From contig NZ_CP109473.1 in NCBI RefSeq assembly GCF_036227405.1, positions 5,332,001-5,396,000 on the forward strand: a DNA stretch of 64,000 nt. The letters run 5' to 3'. The notes below the pieces were generated by a model. That model had not been told where the DNA came from, made no database searches, and saw only the letters and a program-made list of their open reading frames with translations. The stretch's first letter is position 1; the number at the start of each line of letters is the position of its first letter. A program made the position numbers and the translations under genes. Below, piece after piece: positions 38,922 to 46,348 of this stretch. The stretch is from Streptomyces sp. NBC_01460 (GTDB lineage: Bacteria > Actinomycetota > Actinomycetes > Streptomycetales > Streptomycetaceae).

Positions 38922-39548
38922 GGCTCAACCGTAGCGACTCAGCGAGGTCCGGGCCACGAGGTCGACGACGGCTGAAATGAGAACCGCCCTCGTCACCCAC
39001 ACGCAGGCCGTCTGCCCGCGCCTGCGCTGCACGCTCATCAGGGACTCACCTCGTCCGAGAACATCGGGAGCGGCGAGTCAGGCGAGTAGCTGACCGGCAT
39101 GTGGGCGGGCTGGTCGGGGTGGCGCTTCGTGCCCCGCGCGGAAACCCCACCGAGGTGATGCCGCGCTTCCGGCCGACGAGCTCCTCCAGGAGCCAGGTCT
39201 TCTGGCGCGTGAAGTACACACTCTTCGCGTCCCGGCCGTGCGCATCCGACCAGGCGAGCGTTTCGTCACCGGCTCGGCTCTGTGCGTAGCCGGTACGCAG
39301 GTACCGGGACGCCGACTTCCGAACAAGCGTACTTATTAGGCGGGTCGCCGTACCGTCGGCCAGTCATGGCCGTAGGTGGCCGCAAGATCCGAAGCATCGT
39401 CCAGCGCCCCGCTGCGATGCACAGTTCGTTTGCGTTTGGCTCCTAGTCGAGACGGCCCTTCAGCTCGTCGAGGGATGCATAGCAGCATCCTTGAGCTGTG
39501 ATCACGGGTCCTCCAACTCGCCACACAGGACGCCTATCTACGTGCACG
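38922..39548. other. 627-bp low-coding segment with possible gene debris
   Basis: No intact gene is evident. Codon structure and GC are irregular compared with neighbours (for example ACTTATTAGGCGGG near 39330 and TTCGTTTGCGTTTGG near 39430). One minus-strand frame over roughly 39120-39315 reads protein-like and is listed separately. The rest looks like eroded sequence. Confidence 0.45.
39120..39315 (-). pseudogene. fragment of an unidentified protein gene
   Basis: The minus-strand frame gives a well-composed stretch including RYLRTGYAQSRAGDETLAW, SDAHGRDAKSVYFTRQK and TWLLEELVGRKRGITSV with no start codon context, fading on both sides. The amino acid mix is protein-like, unlike the shadow frames. 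I cannot name the family. It may be a relic or a short gene with unusual start; boundaries are approximate. Confidence 0.3.
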
Positions 39549-39946
39549 ATGACGGTCATGACCAACAACGTGTTCAGCAGGGAAGTACTCCGGCGTATCG
39601 GTGAAGGAATGACCTACGGCCAGATGGAGGCGAAGACTCGGGAGACAGGGGGCAAGGAGGGGACCTTGTCCTGGCATGGTGGAACAAGGTGGCCATCGGC
39701 GAGATGCCCCCTCCGCCTGAGCCGAAGTACATCGCCGGCATCGCCACAGTGCTAGAGCTCCCCGAGCGACACGTGAGGCAGCTCATCTGCGACCAGTGGT
39801 ACGGGGTCAGTCTCGTTGGGGAGCGAAACGAGTACATGCGAGCCCTGGTGGACCAGGGCGTGGACAACCTGGTGTCATGGATGAGGGGCCGCGTCGCTTC
39901 CCCGCGCGAGAATCGTGGGCTGGCGGCGACAAAGGCGGAGGGCTAG
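39549..39946 (+). pseudogene. frameshifted XRE-like regulator
   Basis: The first frame (ATG 39549) encodes NNVFSREVLRRIGEGMTYGQMEAKT. After a G-rich stretch near 39650-39670 the next frame continues with LAWWNKVAIGEMPPPPEP and then YIAGIATVLELPERHVRQLI plus DQWYGVSLVGE. Joined, they match the architecture of short helix-turn-helix proteins of Streptomyces accessory regions, with the shift between helix and second half. A single insertion or deletion in a G-run explains it. It ends at 39946 with a normal stop. Confidence 0.55.
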
Positions 39947-40066
39947 GGGAGGACAGCGAATCTGCCTGGTCCGAGCCCTTCGCCCCGTGCTGATTCTGTG
40001 CTGAGTTGAGGGTCCGGCCCCTCTGCCGCATGCTCCGTCGCGGGTCAGGATCGGGCTTCGGGCATT

Positions 40067-40236
40067 CCACTCCAACGCTCGCCCGGCTCCATAAGCTCAT
40101 CGAGGATGTCAGGCCTGACCCCTTCACCGGGATCGGCAAGCCCGAACCTTTGAAGTGCCACTTGCCCGGGGCGACGACGAGCACCGCCTCGTCTACCTGG
40201 TGACCGACAAGGAGATCGTCATTTCCGCAGTCGGCC
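40067..40236 (+). pseudogene. yoeB: decayed YoeB-family toxin gene
   Basis: The frame at 40067-40160 gives TLARLHKLIEDVRPDPFTG followed by IGKPEPLKCHLPG, the central signature of YoeB mRNA interferases (KLI..I..DPF.GIGKPEPLK..L.G). After a small deletion and frame change near 40175 the text resumes as DDEHRLVYLVTDKEIVIS, the expected continuation, but the catalytic segment between (normally WSRRI) and the C-terminal His-Tyr end are missing. The N-terminal part is also unrecognisable. It is a dead toxin gene. Confidence 0.65.
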
Positions 40237-40266
40237 TGCGCCTCGGGGCAGAAGACGGTTCGGTAC

Positions 40267-40382
40267 TCACTCCCGGCGCGCCAAGGCCTGTCTCATGATG
40301 TCCTCGATCGGGATGCCGGGTGCGGGGCCGGCCATGTGCTCGTCGATGATCCGGTTGATCTCGCGCTCTTCCCCGGACCTGT
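40267..40382 (-). pseudogene. possible antitoxin-like C-terminal fragment
   Basis: The minus-strand frame ending at the stop 40267-40269 reads EEREINRIIDEHMAGPA then PGIPIEDIMRQALARRE, a plausible protein C-terminus of the kind seen in small antitoxins or CopG-like proteins. The same frame upstream of about 40382 lacks coherent sequence and no start is supported. It faces the yoeB remnant, so it is unlikely to be its normal partner. Identity uncertain. Confidence 0.3.
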
Positions 40383-40492
40383 GAACGGTGTGGGGAGACG
40401 CCCGTGCGCACCGGCGTTCCGTACCCTGCGGTGGGCGGTCTCTTCCGGGCCGTCGGGCAGGGGTCGGTCGTTTTGCCGTCGAGGAGGACCGG

Positions 40493-40843
40493 GTGCGCGT
40501 CACCAGTGTTGTTGCGGACATCCACGTGGACGACCTCGGGGCGGCCCGGGCGTTCTACACGGACTATCTGGGGCTGGCCGACGAGGAGTTCAATCTCGGC
40601 TGGGTGGCCCGGTACACCTCGCCGGACACCGGTGCACATCTGCAGCTCGTCACCAGGGACGCGACCGCCCCGGTCGATCCGGTCGCATCGATCAAGGTCG
40701 ATGACGTGGAGGCGGCCTTCGCCGAGGCCCGGGAGCGTGGCTTCGAGATCGTGCACCCTCTGACGGCCGAAGCCTGGGGGGTCCACCGGTTCTTCGTCCG
40801 GGCGCCGGACGGCAACGTCTACAACATCGTCCAGAACCACTGA
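40493..40843 (+). CDS. VOC family (glyoxalase/dioxygenase-like) protein
   Basis: Encodes 116 residues with one vicinal-oxygen-chelate module: VVADIHVDDLGAARAFYTDYLGL, HLQLVTRD, ASIKVDDVEAAFAEARERGFEIVHPLTAEAWGVHRFFVRAPDGNVYNIVQ. The usual metal-ligand pattern is partly present (His in DIHV, Glu/Gln positions). Substrate unknown; relatives include lactoylglutathione lyases and resistance proteins. GAGGAGG directly upstream supports GTG 40493. Coding quality returns to normal here, marking the end of the accessory gap. Confidence 0.82.
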   Translation: MRVTSVVADIHVDDLGAARAFYTDYLGLADEEFNLGWVARYTSPDTGAHLQLVTRDATAPVDPVASIKVDDVEAAFAEARERGFEIVHPLTAEAWGVHRFFVRAPDGNVYNIVQNH

Positions 40844-40864
40844 CCGCAGCGGCCCGCGAGCCGC

Positions 40865-42157
40865 TCACTCCCCGGCCACGGAGGCGGGGTCCGCGCGGCG
40901 CAGGGTGCGGATCGCCGGAGTCGCGAACAGTGCCACGCAGCCCACCAGGCAGGCGCCCGATGACACCAGGAGCAGCCGCTCGGGGGAGGCCAGGGCGGTG
41001 GCCGGTCCCGCCAGGATCTGGCCGAGCGCGATCCCGGACACCGAGCCGGCCAGCTCGTATGCGGTGACCCGGTTGAGCACCGCCGGCGGGGTGTGGGTCT
41101 GCACGCTGGTCGCCCACATCACCGACCAGAACGCCACCGCGACGCCGCCGAGCACATGACCCCCCAGCAGTACGGGCATGCTGCCACCCAGCGCCGTGCT
41201 CAGCGGCAGCGCGGTGTACAGCCCCACTGCCACCGCGCCTGCCGCCAGAGGCCTGGCCGGGCGCAGCCGCAGGGCCAGAAGGCCGCCGAGCACCGTGCCG
41301 ACGCCGAGGAACGAGACCGCCAGGCCGTAGGCGTTCGGGCCGAACCGGGTGGTGATCACCGCGGAGCTGAGCGGTACCAGCGGGCCGAAGAGCAGCACGC
41401 CGAAGCCCACCCAGATCAGGATCACCGCCCACATCCAGGTGCGTGCCCGGAACTCCTGCCAGCCCAGACGCAGGTCGCGCCGGAGTGAACTGCCGGTGCG
41501 GGGAGGAGAGTCGGCGCCGGCCGGGTCCGCCGGGGACGCGGCTGCCGGCGCGAGCCGGACGAGTGCCAGGCACAGGGCGCTGAGCAGGAAGGTGCCCGCG
41601 TCGATCGCGTACACGACGCCGGCGCTGGTCAGCACGACCAGCACCCCTGCCAGGGCCGGCCCCAGCAGATGGGCGAGCGCGTCGGCCACCTTGAGTGTGG
41701 CGTTCGCCCGCTGGGGTTCGCGGGCGACCAGCGGGACCATCCCGTTCACCCCCGGAAGGAACATGGCGACGGCGGCACCGGCCAGAGCCGCCGCCGTCAC
41801 CAGCAGCCAGAACGGCGGAGGCCCGGCGAAGAAGGCGGCCGCCAGCACACCCTGGGTGAGTACCCGGACGAGGTCCGCGCCGATCATCATCCGGCGGGCG
41901 CCGAACCGGTCGGCGAACACCCCGCCGAACAGGACCAGGAGGACGAAGGTCCCGGTCCAGATGCCGAGGACGAGGCCGACCCCGGAGACTCCGTACAGCG
42001 CGCCGACCGCGAGCGCGGTGACGACCGGCATCATCGCGTCGCCGAACAGCGAGACGGCGCGGGCGACGAAGTAGAGCGTGAAGCGCCGGTCCCACAACGG
42101 GGCTCGGGCGGTGGGTGGTTCGGGCCTGGACAGGGGCTGTGTCTGTGCGGTGGTCAC
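40865..42157 (-). CDS. MFS transporter (EntS/MFS_3-like exporter)
   Basis: Encodes 430 residues with twelve hydrophobic segments. The RRFTLYFVARAVSLFGDAMMPVVTALAV start, the GGVFADRFGARRMMIGADLVRVLTQG motif A loop and the absence of large insertions fit the MFS_3 drug/siderophore exporter group. Start GTG 42157 has no spaced ribosome site; CAATAT about ten bases upstream could be a -10 element, so the mRNA may be leaderless. It is divergent from a GlxA-type regulator, a likely controller. Confidence 0.85.
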   Translation of the reverse strand: MTTAQTQPLSRPEPPTARAPLWDRRFTLYFVARAVSLFGDAMMPVVTALAVGALYGVSGVGLVLGIWTGTFVLLVLFGGVFADRFGARRMMIGADLVRVLTQGVLAAAFFAGPPPFWLLVTAAALAGAAVAMFLPGVNGMVPLVAREPQRANATLKVADALAHLLGPALAGVLVVLTSAGVVYAIDAGTFLLSALCLALVRLAPAAASPADPAGADSPPRTGSSLRRDLRLGWQEFRARTWMWAVILIWVGFGVLLFGPLVPLSSAVITTRFGPNAYGLAVSFLGVGTVLGGLLALRLRPARPLAAGAVAVGLYTALPLSTALGGSMPVLLGGHVLGGVAVAFWSVMWATSVQTHTPPAVLNRVTAYELAGSVSGIALGQILAGPATALASPERLLLVSSGACLVGCVALFATPAIRTLRRADPASVAGE

Positions 42158-42164
42158 CTCACCG

Positions 42165-42182
42165 ATATTGGACCGGACCAAT
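42165..42182. promoter_or_regulatory. dyad between MFS and GlxA-type genes
   Basis: ATTGG-ACCGGA-CCAAT, 5-bp arms with six between and an internal GGACCGGACC direct repeat, lies in the 71-bp divergent gap and overlaps the presumed MFS promoter. It is a candidate operator for the adjacent AraC-type regulator. Confidence 0.4.
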
Positions 42183-42228
42183 CGGCCGACCCAGTGTCCC
42201 GAACGACATGATGGGGTACTTTCGCGCC

Positions 42229-43218
42229 ATGACACCCCGTCCGCTGCCGACGTCCCCGGCACCGCACAGAGTCGTGGCCCTGCTGAGGCCCCCGCAGGCG
42301 CCCTTCCCCCTGGCCTGCGCCACCGAGGTGTTCGGTGACCACGGCCCGGCGATCCCCGCCCGCTACGCGTTCGAGCTCTGCACCGAGCACCCCGGTCCGG
42401 TGCGTACCGGGGCCGGCTACGACATGGTGGTCACGACCGGCCTGGAGGCGCTGGAGCGCGCGGACACCGTGCTGGTGCCCGGCTGGCACCAGCCTCCCGG
42501 CACCGAGGCGCCGCCCGCCGTGGTCGCGGCGATCCGCGCGGCGCACCGGGGCGGCGCACGGGTCGTCGGCCTCTGTTCGGGTGCCTTCCTGCTCGCCGCC
42601 GCGGGCCTGCTGGACGGCCGCCGGGCCGCCACCCACTGGGCCAGGGCCGCCGAGCTCGCCACCCGGTTCCCGCAGGTCCGCGTCGATCCGGCGGTGCTCT
42701 ACGTGGACCACGGAGATGTCGCCACCAGCGCCGGATCGGCGGCAGGTGTGGACCTCTGCCTGCACCTGGTGAGCTCCGACCAGGGCGCGGCGTACGCCAT
42801 GCGGGTCGCCCGGCAGCTGGTGATGCCGCCGCACCGCGAGGGCTGCCAGCTGCAGTACGCCGAACTGCCCACCTCCGGGCCGGTCGCCGACTCGCTCGCC
42901 CCTCTGCTGGAGTGGCTGTCCGGGCGTCTGGACCAGCCGGTGAGCGTCGCGGAGATGGCGGTCCGTTCGCAGGTGTCCGCCCGTACGCTGACGCGCCGCT
43001 TCTCCGAGCAGCTCGGCATCAGTCCCGGACGCTGGCTGCTGGACCGGCGGATCGCCGCCACCCGGGCGCTCCTGGAGGAGACCGACCTGTCCGTGGAGAC
43101 CATCGCGGGCCGGGTGGGGCTCTCCTCGGCCGTCAACCTGCGGCGGCGCTTCCACGAGGCCCTCCGTACGACACCGGCCGCCTACCGGCGCGCCTTCAGG
43201 GCGGAACGGGCCGGGTAG
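42229..43218 (+). CDS. GlxA family transcriptional regulator (DJ-1/PfpI + AraC)
   Basis: Encodes 329 residues. An N-terminal DJ-1/PfpI-like amidotransferase-fold domain (about residues 10-190) has the nucleophile elbow VVGLCSGAFLLAAAGLLDGRRAATHW. A C-terminal AraC pair of helix-turn-helices (about 230-325) contains SVAEMAVRSQVSARTLTRRFSEQLGISPGRWLLDRRIAATRALLEETD and IAGRVGLSSAVNLRRRFHEALRTTPAAYRR. Such regulators usually activate adjacent genes in response to small metabolites. ATG 42229 is preferred; ATG 42208 is also in frame. Confidence 0.9.
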   Translation: MTPRPLPTSPAPHRVVALLRPPQAPFPLACATEVFGDHGPAIPARYAFELCTEHPGPVRTGAGYDMVVTTGLEALERADTVLVPGWHQPPGTEAPPAVVAAIRAAHRGGARVVGLCSGAFLLAAAGLLDGRRAATHWARAAELATRFPQVRVDPAVLYVDHGDVATSAGSAAGVDLCLHLVSSDQGAAYAMRVARQLVMPPHREGCQLQYAELPTSGPVADSLAPLLEWLSGRLDQPVSVAEMAVRSQVSARTLTRRFSEQLGISPGRWLLDRRIAATRALLEETDLSVETIAGRVGLSSAVNLRRRFHEALRTTPAAYRRAFRAERAG

Positions 43219-43278
43219 GCCACGCGGGAGAGCCCCAGCGGTGTTCGCGAGGGGTGCTCCAGGTGGACGTCGCCGCGC

Positions 43279-44169
43279 TCACAGGGTGATGGGACCGATC
43301 TCGGCAGCGGTCCGGGCCAGGGCTCGGAGGGCCGGGTTGTCGGCGGTGGTGCGCCAGGTGAGGGCCCATTCGAGGGTGGGGGCGCCGTCGAGCGGCAGGA
43401 AGACGATGCCGGGCGGTCTGTTGTAGCGGGCGGCGATCTCGCCCAGCACGTGGACGCACTGCCCGGAGGCGACCAGGGTCAGGATCTCGTGGAAGGTGCG
43501 CGCGGCGGGGCCGCGGGGGATGCGCCGGCCGAGCGGGGTGCGGTGCGGGACCATGGAGGCGACCCAGTACTCGGGGGCATCGGGGCCGAGATCGACGACC
43601 TGGTTGTCGCCGAGGTCCTCCAGGGACGCGGAGCCGCGCCCGGCGAGCGGATGGTCCGACGACACGGCCAGTACGCGGCCCCCGGTGAGCACGGTGGGGC
43701 CGACGGTGAGGTCCGGTTCGGCGACGGGCAGCCACAGCACGTGCGCGTCGTGCTCCCCGGCGCGCAGGGCGGTGAACGCGTCGTGGCCGTTGATCTCGCC
43801 GAACTGGATGTCGCTGCCGGGGTGGCGGGCGGTGAACGCGTCTACGAGCGGCCGCAGTTCGTGTCCGGCGTGGCCGAAGACGCCCAGCCGCAGGGTCCGG
43901 CCCGCGTTCTGGCCCGCTGCCTGGGCGCGGGCGAGTCCTGCGTGGAGGAGGTCGACGGCCTGCTGGAGGTCCTCGCGCAGGCGCCGTCCGACCGGGGTCA
44001 GGGCCACGCGGCGGCTGGTGCGGTCGAACAGGGCCACGCCCAGGCGCCGTTCCTGCTTGCTGATCGCCTGGCTGACGCGGGCCTGGGACACGTGGAGACG
44101 TTCCGCTGTGCGGCCGAAGTGCAGCTCCTCGGCCAGCGTCAGGAAGATGTCGATGTCCCGGAGCTCCAT
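43279..44169 (-). CDS. LysR family transcriptional regulator
   Basis: Encodes 296 residues. N-terminal LysR helix-turn-helix: IDIFLTLAEELHFGRTAERLHVSQARVSQAISKQERRLGVALFDRTSRRVALTPVG, followed by the periplasmic-binding-protein-like sensor domain (RLGVFGHAGHELRPLVDAF...). It is divergent from the NTF2-like and DoxX genes, with a dyad at its start codon, the standard arrangement of a LysR regulator and its target. It starts at ATG 44169. Confidence 0.92.
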   Translation of the reverse strand: MELRDIDIFLTLAEELHFGRTAERLHVSQARVSQAISKQERRLGVALFDRTSRRVALTPVGRRLREDLQQAVDLLHAGLARAQAAGQNAGRTLRLGVFGHAGHELRPLVDAFTARHPGSDIQFGEINGHDAFTALRAGEHDAHVLWLPVAEPDLTVGPTVLTGGRVLAVSSDHPLAGRGSASLEDLGDNQVVDLGPDAPEYWVASMVPHRTPLGRRIPRGPAARTFHEILTLVASGQCVHVLGEIAARYNRPPGIVFLPLDGAPTLEWALTWRTTADNPALRALARTAAEIGPITL

Positions 44170-44171
44170 GG

Positions 44172-44187
44172 ATAACCCCCATGTTAT
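44172..44187. promoter_or_regulatory. candidate LysR operator
   Basis: ATAAC-CCCCAT-GTTAT, 5-bp arms with six between, three bases upstream of the lysR start codon in the gap to the divergent gene. The dyad fits the T-N11-A class of LysR sites and would allow autorepression. Confidence 0.55.
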
Positions 44188-44303
44188 GGACAGCCCCACG
44201 GACTCTCCCTTGTTCTGCCCCTGACCTGCATCGATGCTGGATCCATCACCCACCGGGCAGGCGGACGACGCCGTGTCGACGCATCGATGAGGCAGGGAAC
44301 CCG

Positions 44304-44762
44304 ATGAGCACTATGCAGGCCGTCGCCGATCGCGTCGAGATCGAGGCGCTGCGCGCCGAGGTCACCGACGCGGTGATGATGCGTGATTTCGACCGCGTCG
44401 CCTCGCTGTTCACGTCCGACGGCGCCCTGCGATGGCCGCACATCGACAAGGAGTTCGTCGGACGTGAGGAGATCCGCGCGGGGATCGAGTGGGGCCAGGG
44501 GCTGTGGGAGTTCTTCGTGCAGAACGTCCACCCCGGCGTGGTCCGGCTCGACGGTGACACCGCGACCGGGCGGGTGTACATCGAGGAGTTCGGGCGGATG
44601 CACGACGGCGGCTCGCACCTGAACCACGCGCTGTACCACGACCGCTACCGGCGCACGTCCGACGGCTGGAAGTTCAGTGAACGCGTCTACGAGGTCAGGT
44701 ACCTCGACTCCGCCGCGCTCACGGGGGCGCCGCCACGGCCCCTGGGACATGGGCACGCCTGA
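44304..44762 (+). CDS. NTF2/SnoaL-like fold protein
   Basis: Encodes 152 residues. The SnoaL_4-like pattern is visible: EIEALRAEVTDAVMMRDFDRVASLFTSDGALRWPHIDKEFVGREEIRAGI, then GRVYIEEFGRMHDGGSHLNHALYHDRYRRTSDGWKFSERVYEVRYLD. Such cone-shaped folds act as ketosteroid isomerase-like enzymes, dehydratases or ligand binders. The role here is unknown; its neighbours LysR and DoxX suggest a small inducible detoxification or redox unit. It starts at ATG 44304. Confidence 0.82.
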   Translation: MSTMQAVADRVEIEALRAEVTDAVMMRDFDRVASLFTSDGALRWPHIDKEFVGREEIRAGIEWGQGLWEFFVQNVHPGVVRLDGDTATGRVYIEEFGRMHDGGSHLNHALYHDRYRRTSDGWKFSERVYEVRYLDSAALTGAPPRPLGHGHA

Positions 44763-44852
44763 CGGAGTCCGGCGGTCCGCCCCCCTTCCCCGTCGGCGTC
44801 CCTTCGCGGGCCGGGGCGGGCGGGGGTGCGCCCCGCACCCCGACCCACTTCG

Positions 44853-44892
44853 CACGAGACCACGAGACCACGAGACCACGAGACCACGAGAC
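44853..44892. repeat. 8-bp microsatellite CACGAGAC, five copies
   Basis: Five perfect tandem copies of CACGAGAC at 44853-44892, followed by a degenerate remnant (ACGAGACC at 44904-44911). The array sits 33-72 bp upstream of the DoxX start codon, in its likely promoter or leader. Confidence 0.9.
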
Positions 44893-44924
44893 CTAAGAGA
44901 TCTACGAGACCGGGAGTCCCACCC

Positions 44925-45308
44925 ATGAATCTCACCCTCTGGATCGCCGCCGGACTGCTGGGCGCGGTCGCCCTGGCCGGTGGCGTCAGCAAGACCTTCA
45001 TCCCCAAGGCGAGACTGGCCGCCCAGCACGGCGGGGAGTGGACGCAGAGCGCGAGCCCCGGCTTCATCAAGACCCTGGGGATCCTCGAGATCCTGGCCGC
45101 GGCCGGCCTGATCCTGCCCGCCGTGCTCGACATCGCGCCGGTCATGGTGCCGGTGACGGCCGTCTGCTGGGTGGCCCTCATGGTCGGGGCGATGATCACC
45201 CACGGCCGCCTCGGCCAGTACGGTCTGGTGTTGCTGAACTCCGTGTACCTCGCCCTGGCCGTGTTCATCGCCTGGGGCCGTTTCGGTCCCTGGCCCTTCG
45301 GTGGCTGA
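44925..45308 (+). CDS. DoxX family membrane protein
   Basis: Encodes 127 residues with four membrane helices (LWIAAGLLGAVALAGGVSK; KTLGILEILAAAGLILPAVL; VMVPVTAVCWVALMVGAMITHG; GLVLLNSVYLALAVFIAWG). The GGVSKTF and GILEILAAAGLILP motifs fit DoxX_2. DoxX-like proteins associate with quinone or thiol redox systems at the membrane. It follows the NTF2-like gene by 162 bp containing the microsatellite and is probably read from the same LysR-controlled region. Confidence 0.82.
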   Translation: MNLTLWIAAGLLGAVALAGGVSKTFIPKARLAAQHGGEWTQSASPGFIKTLGILEILAAAGLILPAVLDIAPVMVPVTAVCWVALMVGAMITHGRLGQYGLVLLNSVYLALAVFIAWGRFGPWPFGG

Positions 45309-45325
45309 CCGACGGTTCCTGCGCT

Positions 45326-46348
45326 TCAGAGCAGCCGCTTGCGGCCCCAGAGGATGACGAACGCGCCGACGGCCGCGGCGACGGCGAGCATGATGCCGGC
45401 TCCGAGCCACTGCATCGACTGCATCTGGGAGACGGGGAGATAGTCGATGGACCAGCCGATGACGTGCTGCGACTCCAGGCACGCGGTGTGCGCCCGGTCG
45501 TCCTCCACCTGATCGAGACAGGTGGTCCAGTCCAGGCGGTCTCCGGAGCTGGTGAGGAAGTAGGTGCCCTGCCCCTGCTGCTCCGCCTCGGCGGGCAGTT
45601 CCGGCTGTACCGCGCCGGGCCCGACGCCCTTGTCGGTGCTGACCGACATGACGTGCCCCAGGCTCCGCCAGAGTTCGTCCCGGACGAACCCGATCGCCAC
45701 GACGATGCCGAGTGTGACCACCATCGACACCAGCGTGCGGCGCAGGAGCAGGCCGACCGCCACGCCCACGGTGAACGTGAGCAGGGCGTAGGCGACGGGC
45801 GTGACGCCCGTGACACCGAAGAAGGCCGTCCAGATGAGGCCGCTGGACAGCCCCTTGACCGGGTGCCACCACCAGGTGAGGACGCCGGTGAGGACGCCGG
45901 CCGACAGGGCGAGCATCACGGCGGGAACGGCGAGTTTCACGGTGAGCCACCGCAGCCGGCTGACGGACTGCGAGGTGACCAGCTTGGCGGTGCCGGTCTC
46001 CAGGTCGCCCGCGACGAGCGGAGCCCCGAGGAAGACACCGGCCAGCACGGGGATGTAGCTGAGGTAGCTCCCGATGTCGAACAGGGGGTCGGTGTACGCC
46101 TCGAACTCGGGCGGCAGGCCGCCGGACCTGCGCGAGGTCGGGTCCTGGGTCGCCAGGTAGTCCATCATCTGCCCGCGCAGGTGGACCATGACGATCACCC
46201 CGACGACGGTGGCGCCGAGGAGCGTCCAGAACGCGGCGCGGTGCTGGCGCCAGACGAGCCAGACCGGACCGCCGAGCCGGGGGATCCAGCGGCTCCGTGC
46301 GGGTCCGGCGGGCGTCGTACGGGCCGGGTCGTGAGTGAGTGCGGTCAT
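45326..46348 (-). CDS. ABC-2 type transporter permease
   Basis: Encodes 340 residues with six hydrophobic segments: FWTLLGATVVGVIVMVHL; YLSYIPVLAGVFLGAPLVAGDLETGTAKLVTSQS (the classic 'DLETGTakl' elbow of ABC-2 permeases); LAVPAVMLALSAGVLTGVLT; VAYALLTFTVGVAVGLLLRR; MVVTLGIVVAIGFV; MLAVAAAVGAFVIL. An extracytoplasmic loop of about 85 residues has Cys in TTCLDQ and TACLES. Its ATG overlaps the ATPase stop (ATGA). It is the membrane half of an exporter. Confidence 0.9.
   Translation of the reverse strand: MTALTHDPARTTPAGPARSRWIPRLGGPVWLVWRQHRAAFWTLLGATVVGVIVMVHLRGQMMDYLATQDPTSRRSGGLPPEFEAYTDPLFDIGSYLSYIPVLAGVFLGAPLVAGDLETGTAKLVTSQSVSRLRWLTVKLAVPAVMLALSAGVLTGVLTWWWHPVKGLSSGLIWTAFFGVTGVTPVAYALLTFTVGVAVGLLLRRTLVSMVVTLGIVVAIGFVRDELWRSLGHVMSVSTDKGVGPGAVQPELPAEAEQQGQGTYFLTSSGDRLDWTTCLDQVEDDRAHTACLESQHVIGWSIDYLPVSQMQSMQWLGAGIMLAVAAAVGAFVILWGRKRLL

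Noticed and set aside
38929..39042. 37-codon minus-strand ORF just upstream of the Uma2 gene
   Set aside because: Basic, no family resemblance and no convincing ribosome site; in eroded sequence.
44304..44762. Polyketide cyclase of an antibiotic pathway (SnoaL)
   Set aside because: Only the general NTF2 fold is recognisable and no polyketide genes are nearby.
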